DNA of 64,000 nucleotides from an uncultured Prevotella sp. (GTDB lineage: Bacteria; Bacteroidota; Bacteroidia; Bacteroidales; Bacteroidaceae), in contig OMVI01000030.1 of NCBI GenBank assembly GCA_900314455.1, positions 1-64,000 of the forward strand, written 5' to 3'. Below the pieces are notes generated by a model. The model was not told the origin of the DNA, did not search any database, and was given only the letters and a program-made list of their open reading frames with translations. Made by a program: the position numbers and the translations under genes. Of the stretch, positions 15,222 to 24,943 are shown one piece after another. Each line of letters starts with the position of its first letter. The stretch's first letter is position 1.

Positions 15222-15272
15222 GGCGGCAAGTGTGCAATATCTGTTCACAATGATAACTTTATTAGTTATAGT

Positions 15273-15289
15273 ATGTTAATATTTAACAT
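15273..15289. promoter_or_regulatory. palindrome in divergent control region (candidate operator)
   Basis: ATGTTAA and TTAACAT around a 3-bp centre, with TGATAAC direct repeats on both sides (15251-15257 and 15291-15297). It lies midway between the divergent -7 elements, a fitting place for the WYL regulator to bind; this is inference. Confidence 0.4.
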
Positions 15290-15339
15290 CTGATAACGTT
15301 TTATCCCATAAAGTGAACCGATATTGCATGTAGTCTGAT

Positions 15340-15347
15340 TAAATTTG
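15340..15347 (+). promoter_or_regulatory. -7 element for the WYL regulator
   Basis: TAAATTTG fits TAnnTTTG. It overlaps the TTG codon at 15345, ruling that out as a start and supporting the ATG at 15393. Confidence 0.5.
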
Positions 15348-15392
15348 CAGCAGAAAAGTATTATTACTGATTTAACGAACAACGACTACAAC

Positions 15393-16433
15393 ATGAGAAA
15401 CGAATCCATTGTAAAAGCCTTCAAGATTATCCAGCTTCTGATGGACGACAGGAACAGAAGCGTGACGGAGATATGCGACAAACTGAGTATGTCGCGGCGT
15501 ACATTCTATTACCTTATTGAGTTTCTGCGCACGCAGGACATAATCATCTTCAAGTGCAACGGCTGTTACCACATCGACCGCCGCTCGCCGTTCATAACGC
15601 GGCTGACGCATGCCGCACAGTTCTCCGACGACGAGTTGCTCACGATACGCAACCTTATAGGAATGATGGGGGAGGGCAATGCCACCGTCGACTCGCTGCG
15701 CAGGAAGTTCGATTCGTCGTTCGACTTCACGCAGATTATAAACAATCCGGAGCGGCAGCGGCAGACGAGTATCGCCAAAAAACTGACGAGGGCGATACGC
15801 GACAAGCGCATGGTGAGGATAGAAGACTATTCGTCGCCTCACAGCAACAGCGTGACCGACCGCGTTGTGGAGCCGTTCATGCTTATGAACGACAGTCGCG
15901 ACGTGCGTTGCTATGAGCTTGCGACGGGGGTGAACAAGACTTTCAAGATTGCAAGAATGGGTGGCGTGGAAATCCTCGACACACCGTGGATACACGAAGG
16001 CGAGCACCGTCAGGTGTTCACCGATATATTTATGTTCAGCGGAGAGGAACGCCACCACATCAAGATACGCGTCAACCACTTAGCGCGGAACCTCTTTCTG
16101 GAGGAGTTTCCGCAGGGACGCCGCTACGTCAGTCCGTCTGTGGGGCTGGCAGGCAGCGACAGCGAGCGCTGGATTATAGAGCTCGACGTCTGTGACTTTC
16201 GTGGTATCGGTCGCTTTGTGCTTGGTCTATACAATAATATAAACATTCTCGCCGATGATGATTTCGAGGAATACATCAACGACGAGATAAAGATAATGAC
16301 GGTCAAGAACCACTTTGACAATATAAAAATTGGCGACCCCGCCAACACTGCGAAAGTTCGCGCGTGGCGAAAGGCCGCCGGTCTGCCTAATCGTTTTGGC
16401 GAAGAAGATGAAGTTTCACCTTCGGAGCCATGA
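15393..16433 (+). CDS. WYL-domain transcriptional regulator
   Basis: A DNA-binding regulator with an N-terminal helix-turn-helix (SIVKAFKIIQLLMDDRNRSV, EICDKLSMSRRTFYYLIEFL) and a WYL/WCX-type ligand-binding part (about residues 140-320, with VVEPFMLMNDSRDVRCYELA and FKIARMGGVEIL), followed by a C-terminal extension. WYL proteins are thought to sense nucleic-acid or nucleotide ligands and often regulate stress or defence genes. The start at 15393 follows the -7 element. Its 3' end overlaps the convergent GH3 gene by 47 bp. The small membrane protein gene is divergent and a plausible target. Confidence 0.88.
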   Translation: MRNESIVKAFKIIQLLMDDRNRSVTEICDKLSMSRRTFYYLIEFLRTQDIIIFKCNGCYHIDRRSPFITRLTHAAQFSDDELLTIRNLIGMMGEGNATVDSLRRKFDSSFDFTQIINNPERQRQTSIAKKLTRAIRDKRMVRIEDYSSPHSNSVTDRVVEPFMLMNDSRDVRCYELATGVNKTFKIARMGGVEILDTPWIHEGEHRQVFTDIFMFSGEERHHIKIRVNHLARNLFLEEFPQGRRYVSPSVGLAGSDSERWIIELDVCDFRGIGRFVLGLYNNINILADDDFEEYINDEIKIMTVKNHFDNIKIGDPANTAKVRAWRKAAGLPNRFGEEDEVSPSEP

Positions 16434-18735
16434 CGTTGTTTACCTTTTCGGTGTACTTCTCGAGCGACAGTGTGACACCGTCCTTTATGTCCTCGACGTT
16501 GTTGCCTACGAAGAAGGAATATGTTCCGGGCTCAACAAGCCACTCGCTGTTGGACTCGTCGAACGAAGCAAGCTCACGAACGGGTATCGTCATAGTAAGA
16601 GTTTCGCTCTGACCCGGCTTCAGTTCCTTCGTCTTTGCGAACGCCTTCAGTTCCTTTGCAGGCTTCTCGAGGGTTCCCTTTGGTGCTGCAACGTATATCT
16701 GCGCTACCTGTTTGCCTGCTACCTTGCCTGTGTTCTTGACGTTGACGGTAACGACTACGTTGCTGCCGGACTTCTTTGCAGCCAGCTTACTGAACTCGAA
16801 TGTGGTGTAGCTGAGGCCGTATCCGAACGGATAAGCTACGCTGCGGTTGAACGTGTCGTAGTAGCGGTAGCCGACGTAGATGTCCTCCTCGTGATTGGAA
16901 TAGTTGACTCCTTTGAGCACTCCGTTCTCAAACTTACCCGTAAGGTTGTAGTAGTCGGGGCGGCGCGGGAAGTTATAGGTCGACGGGTCGTCACCGATGG
17001 ACACAGGCCATGTGGCTGTCAGGTGTCCGCTCGGGCAAACCTTGCCTGTCAGCACGTCTGCAACGCTGTTGCCGCCTTCCTCTCCCGGCTCCCAGGCGAC
17101 GAGGATTGCGTCGACACGATTGCGCCAACTGGCTGTCTCTATTGACCAACCGCTGTTGATAACGACGATGACGGGCTTGCCGGCGTTGTGGAACAGGTCG
17201 CTGACACGGTATATCATGTCGCGCTCTTTTTCGTTGAGGTTGAAGTCTTCAATCTCCCTGTCAATGCCTTCGCCTGACTGACGGCCAAGCGTTATGATAG
17301 CGGCATCAGCCTCAGGAAGCTCGTGCATGATGAGACGGTCACTGATTTCGATTTCGTCAAGCTTTGGCTGGCCTTGGTTGAGGAACCACATCTCGGGGTT
17401 CTTGTCGGCGTTCAGCTTTGCCTTGGCAAAGGGAACGTACTTCTCGTAGATATCTGTGAGCGACTTGGTGGTTTTCACTCCGATGTTCTTCAAGCCCTGA
17501 ACCATGTCGACAACGTAAGGAACGTTGACGCAACCAGAGCCCAGACCGCCGCTGAGGAAGTCGTAGCTGTTGACTCCGAAGAGGGCTACCGTCTTAAGGT
17601 TGTGTATCGGCAGGACGTTGTTATCGTTCTTGAGGAGTACCATTCCTTCGGTCGCCGACTGACGGGTGATGGCTGCATGCGCCTTCAAATCCGGCTTGTT
17701 GCTGTACTTGTACTTATGGAACGATGGCGTCTTGACGATGTATTCGAGTATGCGACGCACGCTCTTGTCTAAATCGGCTTCGCTTAGCGTTCCGTCTTTG
17801 ATACCTGCGACGAGGTCTTTAGCCTGCTCCGGATAGCCGGGCATCATCATATCGTTGCCTGCCGCTACCTCGGAGGTCGTCGGAAGACCGTTGCGCTTGC
17901 CAATCCAGTCGGTCTCTACGAAACCGTTGAAGCCCCATTCGTCACGCAGGATGGTAGTAAGCATGTCGTGGTTGTCCTGCGAGAAGACTCCATTGATGCG
18001 GTTGTATGACGACATCAGTGACCATGGCTTTGCCTCACGTACAACTTTCTCGAACGAGCGGAGGTATATTTCCCTCAGTGCACGTTGCGAAATGCGTTCG
18101 TCAACACGAATTCGGTCGCTCTCCTGGCTGTTGGCTGCGAAGTGCTTGGGGCTCGTTCCGACTCCCTGACTTTGCACTCCCTTGACCATTGCAGCAGCGA
18201 TGGTGCCGCAAAGGTATGGGTCCTCACTGTAGTATTCGAAGTTTCGGCCGCCTAACGGGTTGCGCTGGATGTTCATTCCGGGACCGAGCACAACGTCACA
18301 GCCGTACTCTTTTGTCTCGTTTCCTATAGCCTGGCCAACCTTGTAGACAAGTTCGGGGTTCCAGGTTGAGGCAAGGCAGGTGCCAACGGGGAAGCCTGTG
18401 GCGTAGAAAGTTTGCGAAGTGCCCTCGCGTGTGGCATCGATGTGCACTCCGGCTGGGCCGTCCGTCAGTACGGTTGCCGGTATTCCGAGTCGCGGAATGG
18501 CTATGGTCTGACCTGCCGCGCCAGCTACGATGCGCGACTGGTGGCCCAACATGGCTCCGCTTCCTATGAATCCGATGCCGCCATCGCCTACAAGCATCTG
18601 GCATTTCTCCTCCAGCGTCATCGCTTTCAGCACTTCGTCGATATTGTTTTCATTGAGTTGTGGTGCGTTTTGTCCCATAATGGATGTTGATAAGAGTAAT
18701 GTAGCAAAAGCTACCGTCAGTCTTTTGTGTCGCAT
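16387..18735 (-). CDS. secreted glycoside hydrolase family 3 (beta-glucosidase-like)
   Basis: A periplasmic or exported GH3 enzyme of 782 residues that removes terminal beta-linked sugars, most likely glucose or xylose. Signal peptide MRHKRLTVAFATLLLSTSIMGQ; (alpha/beta)8 domain with KHFAANSQESDR near 198; nucleophile Asp276 in GFNGFVETDW; second domain with PVIVVINSGWSIE and WEPGEEGGNSVADVLTG; C-terminal fibronectin-III-like domain (YPFGYGLSYTTFEFSKL). The start at 18735 is chosen over the ATG at 18774 because a promoter (18772-18802) covers the latter. The exact sugar cannot be told. It overlaps the convergent WYL gene at its end. Confidence 0.94.
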   Translation of the reverse strand: MRHKRLTVAFATLLLSTSIMGQNAPQLNENNIDEVLKAMTLEEKCQMLVGDGGIGFIGSGAMLGHQSRIVAGAAGQTIAIPRLGIPATVLTDGPAGVHIDATREGTSQTFYATGFPVGTCLASTWNPELVYKVGQAIGNETKEYGCDVVLGPGMNIQRNPLGGRNFEYYSEDPYLCGTIAAAMVKGVQSQGVGTSPKHFAANSQESDRIRVDERISQRALREIYLRSFEKVVREAKPWSLMSSYNRINGVFSQDNHDMLTTILRDEWGFNGFVETDWIGKRNGLPTTSEVAAGNDMMMPGYPEQAKDLVAGIKDGTLSEADLDKSVRRILEYIVKTPSFHKYKYSNKPDLKAHAAITRQSATEGMVLLKNDNNVLPIHNLKTVALFGVNSYDFLSGGLGSGCVNVPYVVDMVQGLKNIGVKTTKSLTDIYEKYVPFAKAKLNADKNPEMWFLNQGQPKLDEIEISDRLIMHELPEADAAIITLGRQSGEGIDREIEDFNLNEKERDMIYRVSDLFHNAGKPVIVVINSGWSIETASWRNRVDAILVAWEPGEEGGNSVADVLTGKVCPSGHLTATWPVSIGDDPSTYNFPRRPDYYNLTGKFENGVLKGVNYSNHEEDIYVGYRYYDTFNRSVAYPFGYGLSYTTFEFSKLAAKKSGSNVVVTVNVKNTGKVAGKQVAQIYVAAPKGTLEKPAKELKAFAKTKELKPGQSETLTMTIPVRELASFDESNSEWLVEPGTYSFFVGNNVEDIKDGVTLSLEKYTEKVNNVMAPKVKLHLLRQND

Positions 18736-18771
18736 ATAGTATTGGTGTTTTTGGTTGTTATTTCGTTTATG

Positions 18772-18802
18772 CAAATTTACGGATTAATATTAACACGGGC
18801 AA
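18772..18802 (-). promoter_or_regulatory. promoter of the GH3 gene
   Basis: On the minus strand TTG (18800-18802), 20 nt, TAAATTTG (18772-18779): exact consensus. It gives a leader of about 30 nt to the start at 18735. Confidence 0.75.
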
Positions 18803-18895
18803 ACAATTAAGGTTATTAATTGTTTCGAAAGTTGTGCGCTTTCGTAAATTGGCAAAAAAGTATGTCGTTGGCTTCAGCCTTAGGGCAAGTTTTTG

Positions 18896-18903
18896 TACCT
18901 TTG
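18896..18903 (+). promoter_or_regulatory. -7 element of ung
   Basis: TACCTTTG fits TAnnTTTG, about 60 nt before the start codon; the -33 region is weak. Confidence 0.5.
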
Positions 18904-18961
18904 CAAATGTATTGTCTGCATTCTGTAAATCGGTTTCAATGCAGACAGCGAATAAGAAATT

Positions 18962-19627
18962 ATGAACGTAAAGATAGAACAATCGTGGAAGGACGTGCTC
19001 GGGGAGGAGTTCGATAAGCAATATTTTGTCGACCTTACCAAGCTCGTGCGTCTGGAATACCTCAACTACCAGTGCTTTCCGCCCGGAAAGCTCATCTTCA
19101 ATGCTTTCAATCTCTGTCCTTTCAACGACGTCAAGGTTGTTATAATAGGGCAGGACCCATACCACGAGATGGGACAGGCTATGGGACTGAGTTTCTCTGT
19201 GCCATCGGGCATCGCCATGCCGCCGTCGCTTATCAACATATTCAAGGAGATTGAGATGGACTTGGGTACGCCTATGCCTAAGGACGGGGACTTGACCCGC
19301 TGGGCAAAGCAGGGTGTTCTGCTGCTTAACGCTACGCTGACGGTGCGCGCGCATCAGGCTAACAGTCACCAGAAACTTGGCTGGCAGACGTTCACCGATG
19401 CTGCTATAAAGGCACTGAACGCACGCCGCTCTCACCTTGTCTATATGCTTTGGGGTGGCTTCGCACGTTCGAAGAAGTATCTGATTGACCAAAACAAGAA
19501 CATGATACTTGAGAGCGTGCATCCGTCTCCACTATCGGCGAACCGCGGAGGATGGTTCGGCAATCACCAGTTCTCACGTTGTAACGAGTATTTAAAGGCT
19601 AACGGAATTGAGCCAATCAAATGGTAA
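18962..19627 (+). CDS. ung: uracil-DNA glycosylase
   Basis: A base-excision repair enzyme removing uracil from DNA. Family 1 motifs are complete: water-activating GQDPYH (63-68, Asp65 catalytic), GLSFSVP (75-81), LLLNATLTV (120-128), and HPSPLS (187-192, His187) with the DNA-intercalating leucine. The length of 221 residues is normal. It overlaps the next gene by 7 bp, so the two are translationally coupled. Confidence 0.97.
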   Translation: MNVKIEQSWKDVLGEEFDKQYFVDLTKLVRLEYLNYQCFPPGKLIFNAFNLCPFNDVKVVIIGQDPYHEMGQAMGLSFSVPSGIAMPPSLINIFKEIEMDLGTPMPKDGDLTRWAKQGVLLLNATLTVRAHQANSHQKLGWQTFTDAAIKALNARRSHLVYMLWGGFARSKKYLIDQNKNMILESVHPSPLSANRGGWFGNHQFSRCNEYLKANGIEPIKW

Positions 19628-20256
19628 AGAAGCAATTGCATATCCTTCAGGTCGGTAACGTGCTCGTTTCACCTGATATATTCACAGAGAACTTCTGCTG
19701 CGACTTGGCTCAATGCAAGGGACAATGTTGTGTGGAAGGTGATGCCGGTGCCCCGATAACGATGGATGAGGAGATGGAAATCGAGGAATGCGTTGACGAA
19801 GTGTGGAATGATTTGTCGGCTTCGGCGCAGAGTGTCATCGACCGTCAGGGCGTCGCATATGTCGATAAGGAAGGCGATTTGGTAACGAGCATCGTCAACG
19901 GACGCGACTGTGTGTTCACGTTTTATGATGATTTGACCGACAACGACAGTGGAAACGTAATACGCAACTGCTGTCTTTGTGCGCTTGAACGGGCTTGCCG
20001 GAATGGCAGGACGAAGTTTATGAAGCCGATATCGTGTGCCTTGTATCCCATTAGAGTGAAAGACTTCGGCAACGATTTGGTTGGAATCAACTACAATAGG
20101 TGGAGCGTTTGCAAGGCTGCCGTTGAGAAAGGCAACCGCCTCGGAATACCTGTCTACAAGTTCTTGGCCGCTCCTTTGACTACAAGATTTGGCAAGGAGT
20201 GGTACGATGAATTGTGTTCCATTGCCGATGAGCTAAAAAAACAGGGCTACTTGTAA
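19621..20256 (+). CDS. DUF3109 cysteine-rich protein
   Basis: A 211-residue protein of the DUF3109 family (Bacteroidota, related to YkgJ-type Cys clusters). Cysteines are clustered at the start (CCDLAQCKGQCCVEGDAGAP), in the middle (NCCLCALERACRNG) and at SCALYPIRV, with a further Cys in WSVCKAAV; this suggests a bound metal ion or Fe-S cluster. The function is unknown. It overlaps the end of ung, so both are transcribed together. Confidence 0.9.
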   Translation: MVKKQLHILQVGNVLVSPDIFTENFCCDLAQCKGQCCVEGDAGAPITMDEEMEIEECVDEVWNDLSASAQSVIDRQGVAYVDKEGDLVTSIVNGRDCVFTFYDDLTDNDSGNVIRNCCLCALERACRNGRTKFMKPISCALYPIRVKDFGNDLVGINYNRWSVCKAAVEKGNRLGIPVYKFLAAPLTTRFGKEWYDELCSIADELKKQGYL

Positions 20257-20310
20257 GCTTTCTGCGGAATTTATTGCTTCCGCTTTGGCTTACGAATAGC
20301 CCTGTTCTTG
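20235..20310. terminator. bidirectional terminator between convergent genes
   Basis: ACAGGGCTA ... TAGCCCTGT with inner GTAAGC/GCTTAC and GCGGAA/TTCCGC stems; A-rich on the left, TTCTTG on the right. The 5' arm overlaps the last codons of the DUF3109 gene. It serves both the ung-DUF3109 unit and the GH95 gene. Confidence 0.8.
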
Positions 20311-20377
20311 TATTCCAATGTATATCTGGAGAGTCCTTAATTATATAATGTGACTATCCGAAAATTATTGTTTTCGT

Positions 20378-22786
20378 TTATAATTTGGCAGTTGGCTTGC
20401 CGAAAGTGTAGGTGTAAACCGACTCGCCGGGTTTCCTCTTGAGCTTTATTTTCTTCTCTTCACCGTTCACGACGACTATCGGCTTCAGTGGCAAACCACT
20501 GTTGATGGTGAACGAAGTGACCTTTCCGTTGTGCCATTCCATTGATACATCGGAACCACCACGTGCACAAAGCCCCTTCACTTCTCCGTCGCTCCAAGCC
20601 TTAGGCAGTGCCGGAAGAAGCTTGATACTGTCCGGTGAGCTTTGCAGAAGCATCTCGCAGACACCTGCAACACCACCGAAGTTGCCGTCAATTTGGAAAG
20701 GCGGGTGCGCGTCGAACAAGTTCGGATAAGTTCCGCCACGATGAACGGCATCGGCTCCGTTGTAGTCCTGAGGTGAGACATAGCGCAGAAGGTTACGGTA
20801 AATCTTGTAGGCGTGGTCTCCATCGCCAAGCCTTGCCCATAGGTTTACACGCCATCCGGTGCTCCATCCTGTGCTTTCGTCACCCTTTAATTCGAGACTC
20901 CGGCGTGCAGCGGGGTAGAGGTCGTAAGGCAGGTTGTGACCCGGGAAGAGTCCGATGAGGTGACTTTGATGGCGATGATGTACATCCTTGTCAGCCCAAT
21001 CATAGTACCATTCGTTCAAGTCGCCGTCCTTTCCGACCGTGTAAGGATGCAAATGCTCATACTGGTAGGTAAGTTTCTTGACGAAATCCTTATCCGTTTC
21101 GAGTATGTTAGCTGCACTTATCGTGTTCAGGAACAGTTCGCGGATGATTGCGAGGTCAGCTGTGCCACCGTAGAGAGTAGCTCCAGTGTAGCCTTTGTCC
21201 GTCACGTATTCCGCTTCCGGGCTCGTACTCGGTGCCGTTATCAGCTCGTCGGGATTCTTCGGATTAGGAATGAGCCAGTCGGAGCAGAACTCTGCCGCTC
21301 CTTTCATAGCCGGATACGCTATCTCACGAAGGTATTGCTTGTCCTGGGTGAACTGATAATGCTCCCAAAGAGTGTTGACAATCCATGCTCCACCCATGTT
21401 CCAGTTGCTCCATTTCGGCGCCTGTGTGCCACCGCCAACTGGTGCTGTCTTAGCCCAAATGTCGCTGTTGTGGCCACAGCACCAGCCATGCTGAATGCCG
21501 TAGAAGTTCTTTGCGGTGAACGACCCATTGTAACGGAGAGAGTTGATGAAACCTTCGAGAGGCTTGGTCATCTCCGTCAGGTTTGCAACCTCTGCCGGCC
21601 AGTAGTTCTCTTCGAGGTTAATGTTCATCGTATAGTTGCCGTGCCATGGTGACCAAAGGTACGGAGACCACAACCCTTGCAGCATTGCGGGGGTGTTGTT
21701 GCACCTCGAGCTTGATATGAGAAGGTAGCGGCCGAATTGGAAATACAATGCCTCGAAAGCCGCATCGGCATCCTTGTCGGCCGTCGAGCCTGTCTCTGTG
21801 CGCTGCGAGTAAGCCTTAAGAAGCTCATCGGTAGGTACGTTCGGTTGCAGATTACCTTTCCCGAGGCGAAGCTTAACGCGATTGTAGAAGCGCTGATAGT
21901 CAGCTATATGGCGGTTGCGTATTGTCGAATACGACACGTTAACAGTGTGCCAAGCCTCGTCGTTGGCACGGCTGATGTAGCTTGAAGCCTGGTTCACCGG
22001 GTCCATATTGGCTCCCGAGAAACTCGTTTCGTTAACTATGTAAATGGTGGCGGTGTTCGCTCCGCTTATGGTTAGCGTGCTGTCGGCGTGCGTTACTGTT
22101 CCGCCGTCGTTCTGAAGAAGCAGAACGGTGCATGCGTGGATAGTCTCCGTCTCCTTACCGTTGGCGTGTCCAATCATCGTCAACTGCTTTTCCGAAGCCT
22201 TAACGTTGTGTGGAACCTGCGCGGTGAGCATCACCTTCGTGTTGATACTTGCCGGTTTGTCAGCTGTAAGCCGAATGGCGATGAGCCGTTCGGGATTACT
22301 TGCGAAGTATTCCCTTTGATACCGAACGCCATTCTGCGTATAATTGACATGCGCAATACTGCTGTCGAGGTCGAGCTCGCGGCTGTAATCCGTCACGTCA
22401 CCAGTGTTGCTATTGATGAGATGCAGAGTTCCGAGCGTCTGATAGTCAGCGCTCTCGCCTCCTTGCACGAAGTGTTGGAGCGAGTCGGCTGCACGATAGT
22501 CCTCCGAGAACAGCGCATCGCGGATTTCATTTATCCACTTTGACTTTCCTGCTCCCTCGTTATGGTCCACCGGTTTGCCTGTCCAGTAGGTGATGTCGTT
22601 AAGGTAAATGGTGTCATTGTCTACTGCCCCGTAGATGAGTCCGCCAATTTTACCGTTTCCGATTGGTAGGCTTTCCTCAAAGTACGTTGCCGGTTTGTTG
22701 TACCAAAGACGCATGGGTTGCTGCCCTTGTGCCACAGCCCCCAAACTGATTGCTGCCAAAGCAACGGCGGCTATAATTCTCTTCAT
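20378..22786 (-). CDS. glycoside hydrolase family 95 (alpha-L-fucosidase-like)
   Basis: An 802-residue exported enzyme of GH95, which splits terminal alpha-1,2-fucose (some members act on alpha-galactose) from glycans. Signal peptide [21 protein letters not shown]-terminal beta domain beginning [20 protein letters not shown]; (alpha/alpha)6 barrel. Catalytic residues known from B. bifidum AfcA have counterparts: Asn388 and Asn390 in [13 protein letters not shown], Glu524 in PSTSPEAEY, Asp700 in FQIDGNFGG. The start at 22786 is chosen because the signal peptide begins there. It may be co-transcribed with gyrB upstream or have its own unseen promoter. Confidence 0.94.
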   Translation of the reverse strand: MKRIIAAVALAAISLGAVAQGQQPMRLWYNKPATYFEESLPIGNGKIGGLIYGAVDNDTIYLNDITYWTGKPVDHNEGAGKSKWINEIRDALFSEDYRAADSLQHFVQGGESADYQTLGTLHLINSNTGDVTDYSRELDLDSSIAHVNYTQNGVRYQREYFASNPERLIAIRLTADKPASINTKVMLTAQVPHNVKASEKQLTMIGHANGKETETIHACTVLLLQNDGGTVTHADSTLTISGANTATIYIVNETSFSGANMDPVNQASSYISRANDEAWHTVNVSYSTIRNRHIADYQRFYNRVKLRLGKGNLQPNVPTDELLKAYSQRTETGSTADKDADAAFEALYFQFGRYLLISSSRCNNTPAMLQGLWSPYLWSPWHGNYTMNINLEENYWPAEVANLTEMTKPLEGFINSLRYNGSFTAKNFYGIQHGWCCGHNSDIWAKTAPVGGGTQAPKWSNWNMGGAWIVNTLWEHYQFTQDKQYLREIAYPAMKGAAEFCSDWLIPNPKNPDELITAPSTSPEAEYVTDKGYTGATLYGGTADLAIIRELFLNTISAANILETDKDFVKKLTYQYEHLHPYTVGKDGDLNEWYYDWADKDVHHRHQSHLIGLFPGHNLPYDLYPAARRSLELKGDESTGWSTGWRVNLWARLGDGDHAYKIYRNLLRYVSPQDYNGADAVHRGGTYPNLFDAHPPFQIDGNFGGVAGVCEMLLQSSPDSIKLLPALPKAWSDGEVKGLCARGGSDVSMEWHNGKVTSFTINSGLPLKPIVVVNGEEKKIKLKRKPGESVYTYTFGKPTAKL

Positions 22787-22832
22787 AGTACATTTAGGTT
22801 TTGATGTCAATAAGATAGCTACTGAAACATGT

Positions 22833-22862
22833 AGAGGCAGTTCCCCGATGGGAACCGCCTCT
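22833..22862 (-). terminator. hairpin after gyrB, weak terminator
   Basis: AGAGGC-GTTCC and GGAAC-GCCTCT form a stem with one mismatch; no clear U-run follows on the minus strand. It may attenuate gyrB transcription before the GH95 gene. Confidence 0.4.
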
Positions 22863-22874
22863 TATAGGTTGACG

Positions 22875-24848
22875 CTATGCGTCGATATTTGCGTATGTTG
22901 CGTTTTGCTCTATGAACTCACGTCGCGGCTCAACGTCGTCACCCATAAGCATGGAGAATACCTCGTCAGCCTCTGCTGCGTTGTCGATTGTAACCTGCTT
23001 GAGCAGACGTGTCTTCGGGTCCATTGTAGTCTCCCAAAGCTGCGATGGGTTCATCTCACCAAGTCCTTTGTATCGCTGAGTGTGAAGTGTCTTGCCATCT
23101 TCAACACCGTTTCCGTACTTGTCGAGGAACGCCTGGCGCTGCTGATCGGTATAGCAGTACTCGCTAATCTTCTTGTATGTGCACTTGTAGAGTGGTGGAG
23201 TAGCGATGTACAGATGCCCTTCCTCTATGACCTTCGGCATATAGCGATAGAAGAGAGTCATGATAAGCGTGTCGATGTGGGAACCATCGACATCGGCATC
23301 GGTCATGATTATAATCTTGTCATAGCGCAGTTTGTCGGTGTTAGCCTCAAAGGAGTCATCGCCGTCAACGCCAAAGCGTACGCCAATCGACTGTATAATG
23401 TTCATTACAGACTCAGCTTCGAAGACGCGGTGACGCTGAACTTTCTCCACGTTGAGTATCTTTCCGCGAAGAGGAAGTATAGCCTGCGTGTAGCGGTCAC
23501 GTCCCTGCTTGGCCGAACCACCTGCGGAATCACCCTCGACGAGGAATATCTCGCATTGCTTCGGGTCCTTGTTGGAACAGTCGGCGAGCTTTCCCGGCAG
23601 TCCACCGCCGCTCATCACGCTCTTGCGCTGTACACTCTCACGAGCCTTACGGGCAGCGATACGAGCTGTTGCGGCAAGGATGACCTTATTGCAGATAAGT
23701 TTTGCCTCGTCAGGATGCTCCTCAAGATAATTCGAAAGAGCCTCACCGACAGCCTGCTGAACGGCGCCAGCCACTTCCGAGTTGCCCAGTTTGGTCTTCG
23801 TCTGACCCTCAAACTGCGGCTCAGCGACCTTTATCGAGATGACGGCAGTCAAGCCCTCGCGGAAGTCCTCACCACTTATCTCAATCTTAGCCTTCTCGAT
23901 TTGCTTTGAAATCTGTGGGTCGTGGTCGGCGTAAGCCTTAAGTGTACGTGTCAGAGCTATACGGAATCCCGTCACGTGAGTACCTCCCTCAACGGTGTTG
24001 ATATTGTTGACGTATGAGTGAAGGTTCTCGTTGTAATCGGTGTTGTACATGATGGCGACCTCGATAGGCACACCCTGCTTCTCCGTCTTGAGGTATATGA
24101 CATCGTCGAACAGATGCGTACGGTGACGGTCGATGTAGCGGACGAACTCCTTCAGACCATCTTTGGCATGGAAAACCTCCTGTCTTGTCTTGCCCGTTTC
24201 TGGGTCCGGACGAAGGTCGGTGAGCGTAATCTTGATGCCGGCGTTCAGGTAAGCGAGCTCACGCATACGACGCGCAACGACGTCCCACTTGAATGTTGTG
24301 GTCGTGAAGATAGTCGGGTCCGGCCAGAACTGCTGCCTTGTGCCCGTGCGGCCGGTCTCGCCGACAACCTTGACAGGGTACAGCGGCTTTCCCTTCTCGT
24401 ACTCCTGCTGGTATATCTTACCATCGCGGAACACCTGAGACTTCATGTGTGACGACAGAGCGTTAACACAACTGACACCCACACCGTGCAGACCGCCACT
24501 CACTTTGTAAGAGCCCTTATCGAACTTACCGCCTGCGTGCAGCACGGTCATTACAACTTCGAGGGCGCTCTTGTGGAGTTTCTTGTGCTCATCGACAGGA
24601 ATTCCACGTCCGTCATCCTCTACAGTGCAAGACCCATCGGCACCAATCGTAACCTCGATGTTGTGGCAGAAACCTGCCATAGCCTCGTCGATAGAGTTGT
24701 CGACGGTCTCGTTAATCAAGTGGTGGAGACCCTTTTCCGATATGTCTCCTATGTACATAGCAGGGCGTTTGCGCACTGCCTCCAAGCCTTCAAGAACTTG
24801 TATGTTTTTCGCCGAATAATTCTCTTCGGCCTCTTTATCTACTGCCAT
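22875..24848 (-). CDS. gyrB: DNA gyrase subunit B
   Basis: The ATPase subunit of DNA gyrase, which introduces negative supercoils with GyrA. GHKL ATPase motifs (NETVDNSIDEAMAG, VEDDGRGIPV, GLHGVGVSCVNALS), transducer domain, and the TOPRIM domain with EGDSAGGSAKQGRD and DADVDGSHI, ending in a normal GyrB tail (RYKGLGEMNPSQLWETTMDP). The length of 657 residues fits the short form without the enterobacterial insertion. A -7 element lies at 24874-24881. Confidence 0.97.
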   Translation of the reverse strand: MAVDKEAEENYSAKNIQVLEGLEAVRKRPAMYIGDISEKGLHHLINETVDNSIDEAMAGFCHNIEVTIGADGSCTVEDDGRGIPVDEHKKLHKSALEVVMTVLHAGGKFDKGSYKVSGGLHGVGVSCVNALSSHMKSQVFRDGKIYQQEYEKGKPLYPVKVVGETGRTGTRQQFWPDPTIFTTTTFKWDVVARRMRELAYLNAGIKITLTDLRPDPETGKTRQEVFHAKDGLKEFVRYIDRHRTHLFDDVIYLKTEKQGVPIEVAIMYNTDYNENLHSYVNNINTVEGGTHVTGFRIALTRTLKAYADHDPQISKQIEKAKIEISGEDFREGLTAVISIKVAEPQFEGQTKTKLGNSEVAGAVQQAVGEALSNYLEEHPDEAKLICNKVILAATARIAARKARESVQRKSVMSGGGLPGKLADCSNKDPKQCEIFLVEGDSAGGSAKQGRDRYTQAILPLRGKILNVEKVQRHRVFEAESVMNIIQSIGVRFGVDGDDSFEANTDKLRYDKIIIMTDADVDGSHIDTLIMTLFYRYMPKVIEEGHLYIATPPLYKCTYKKISEYCYTDQQRQAFLDKYGNGVEDGKTLHTQRYKGLGEMNPSQLWETTMDPKTRLLKQVTIDNAAEADEVFSMLMGDDVEPRREFIEQNATYANIDA

Positions 24849-24873
24849 TTTTCTAAGTTTCTAATTATAGATG

Positions 24874-24881
24874 CAAAGATA
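24874..24881 (-). promoter_or_regulatory. -7 element of gyrB
   Basis: On the minus strand TATCTTTG fits TAnnTTTG; the -33 is not clear. It gives a leader of about 20 nt. Confidence 0.5.
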
Positions 24882-24943
24882 CGAATTTTTGATGAGATAC
24901 AGAAATTTTTCAGTGACAAAAATGCGCCTTCTGACATACCTTA

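Noticed and set aside
22635..23909. 424-codon frame antisense to gyrB
   Set aside because: A mirror of gyrB codon use; no family resemblance, no promoter.
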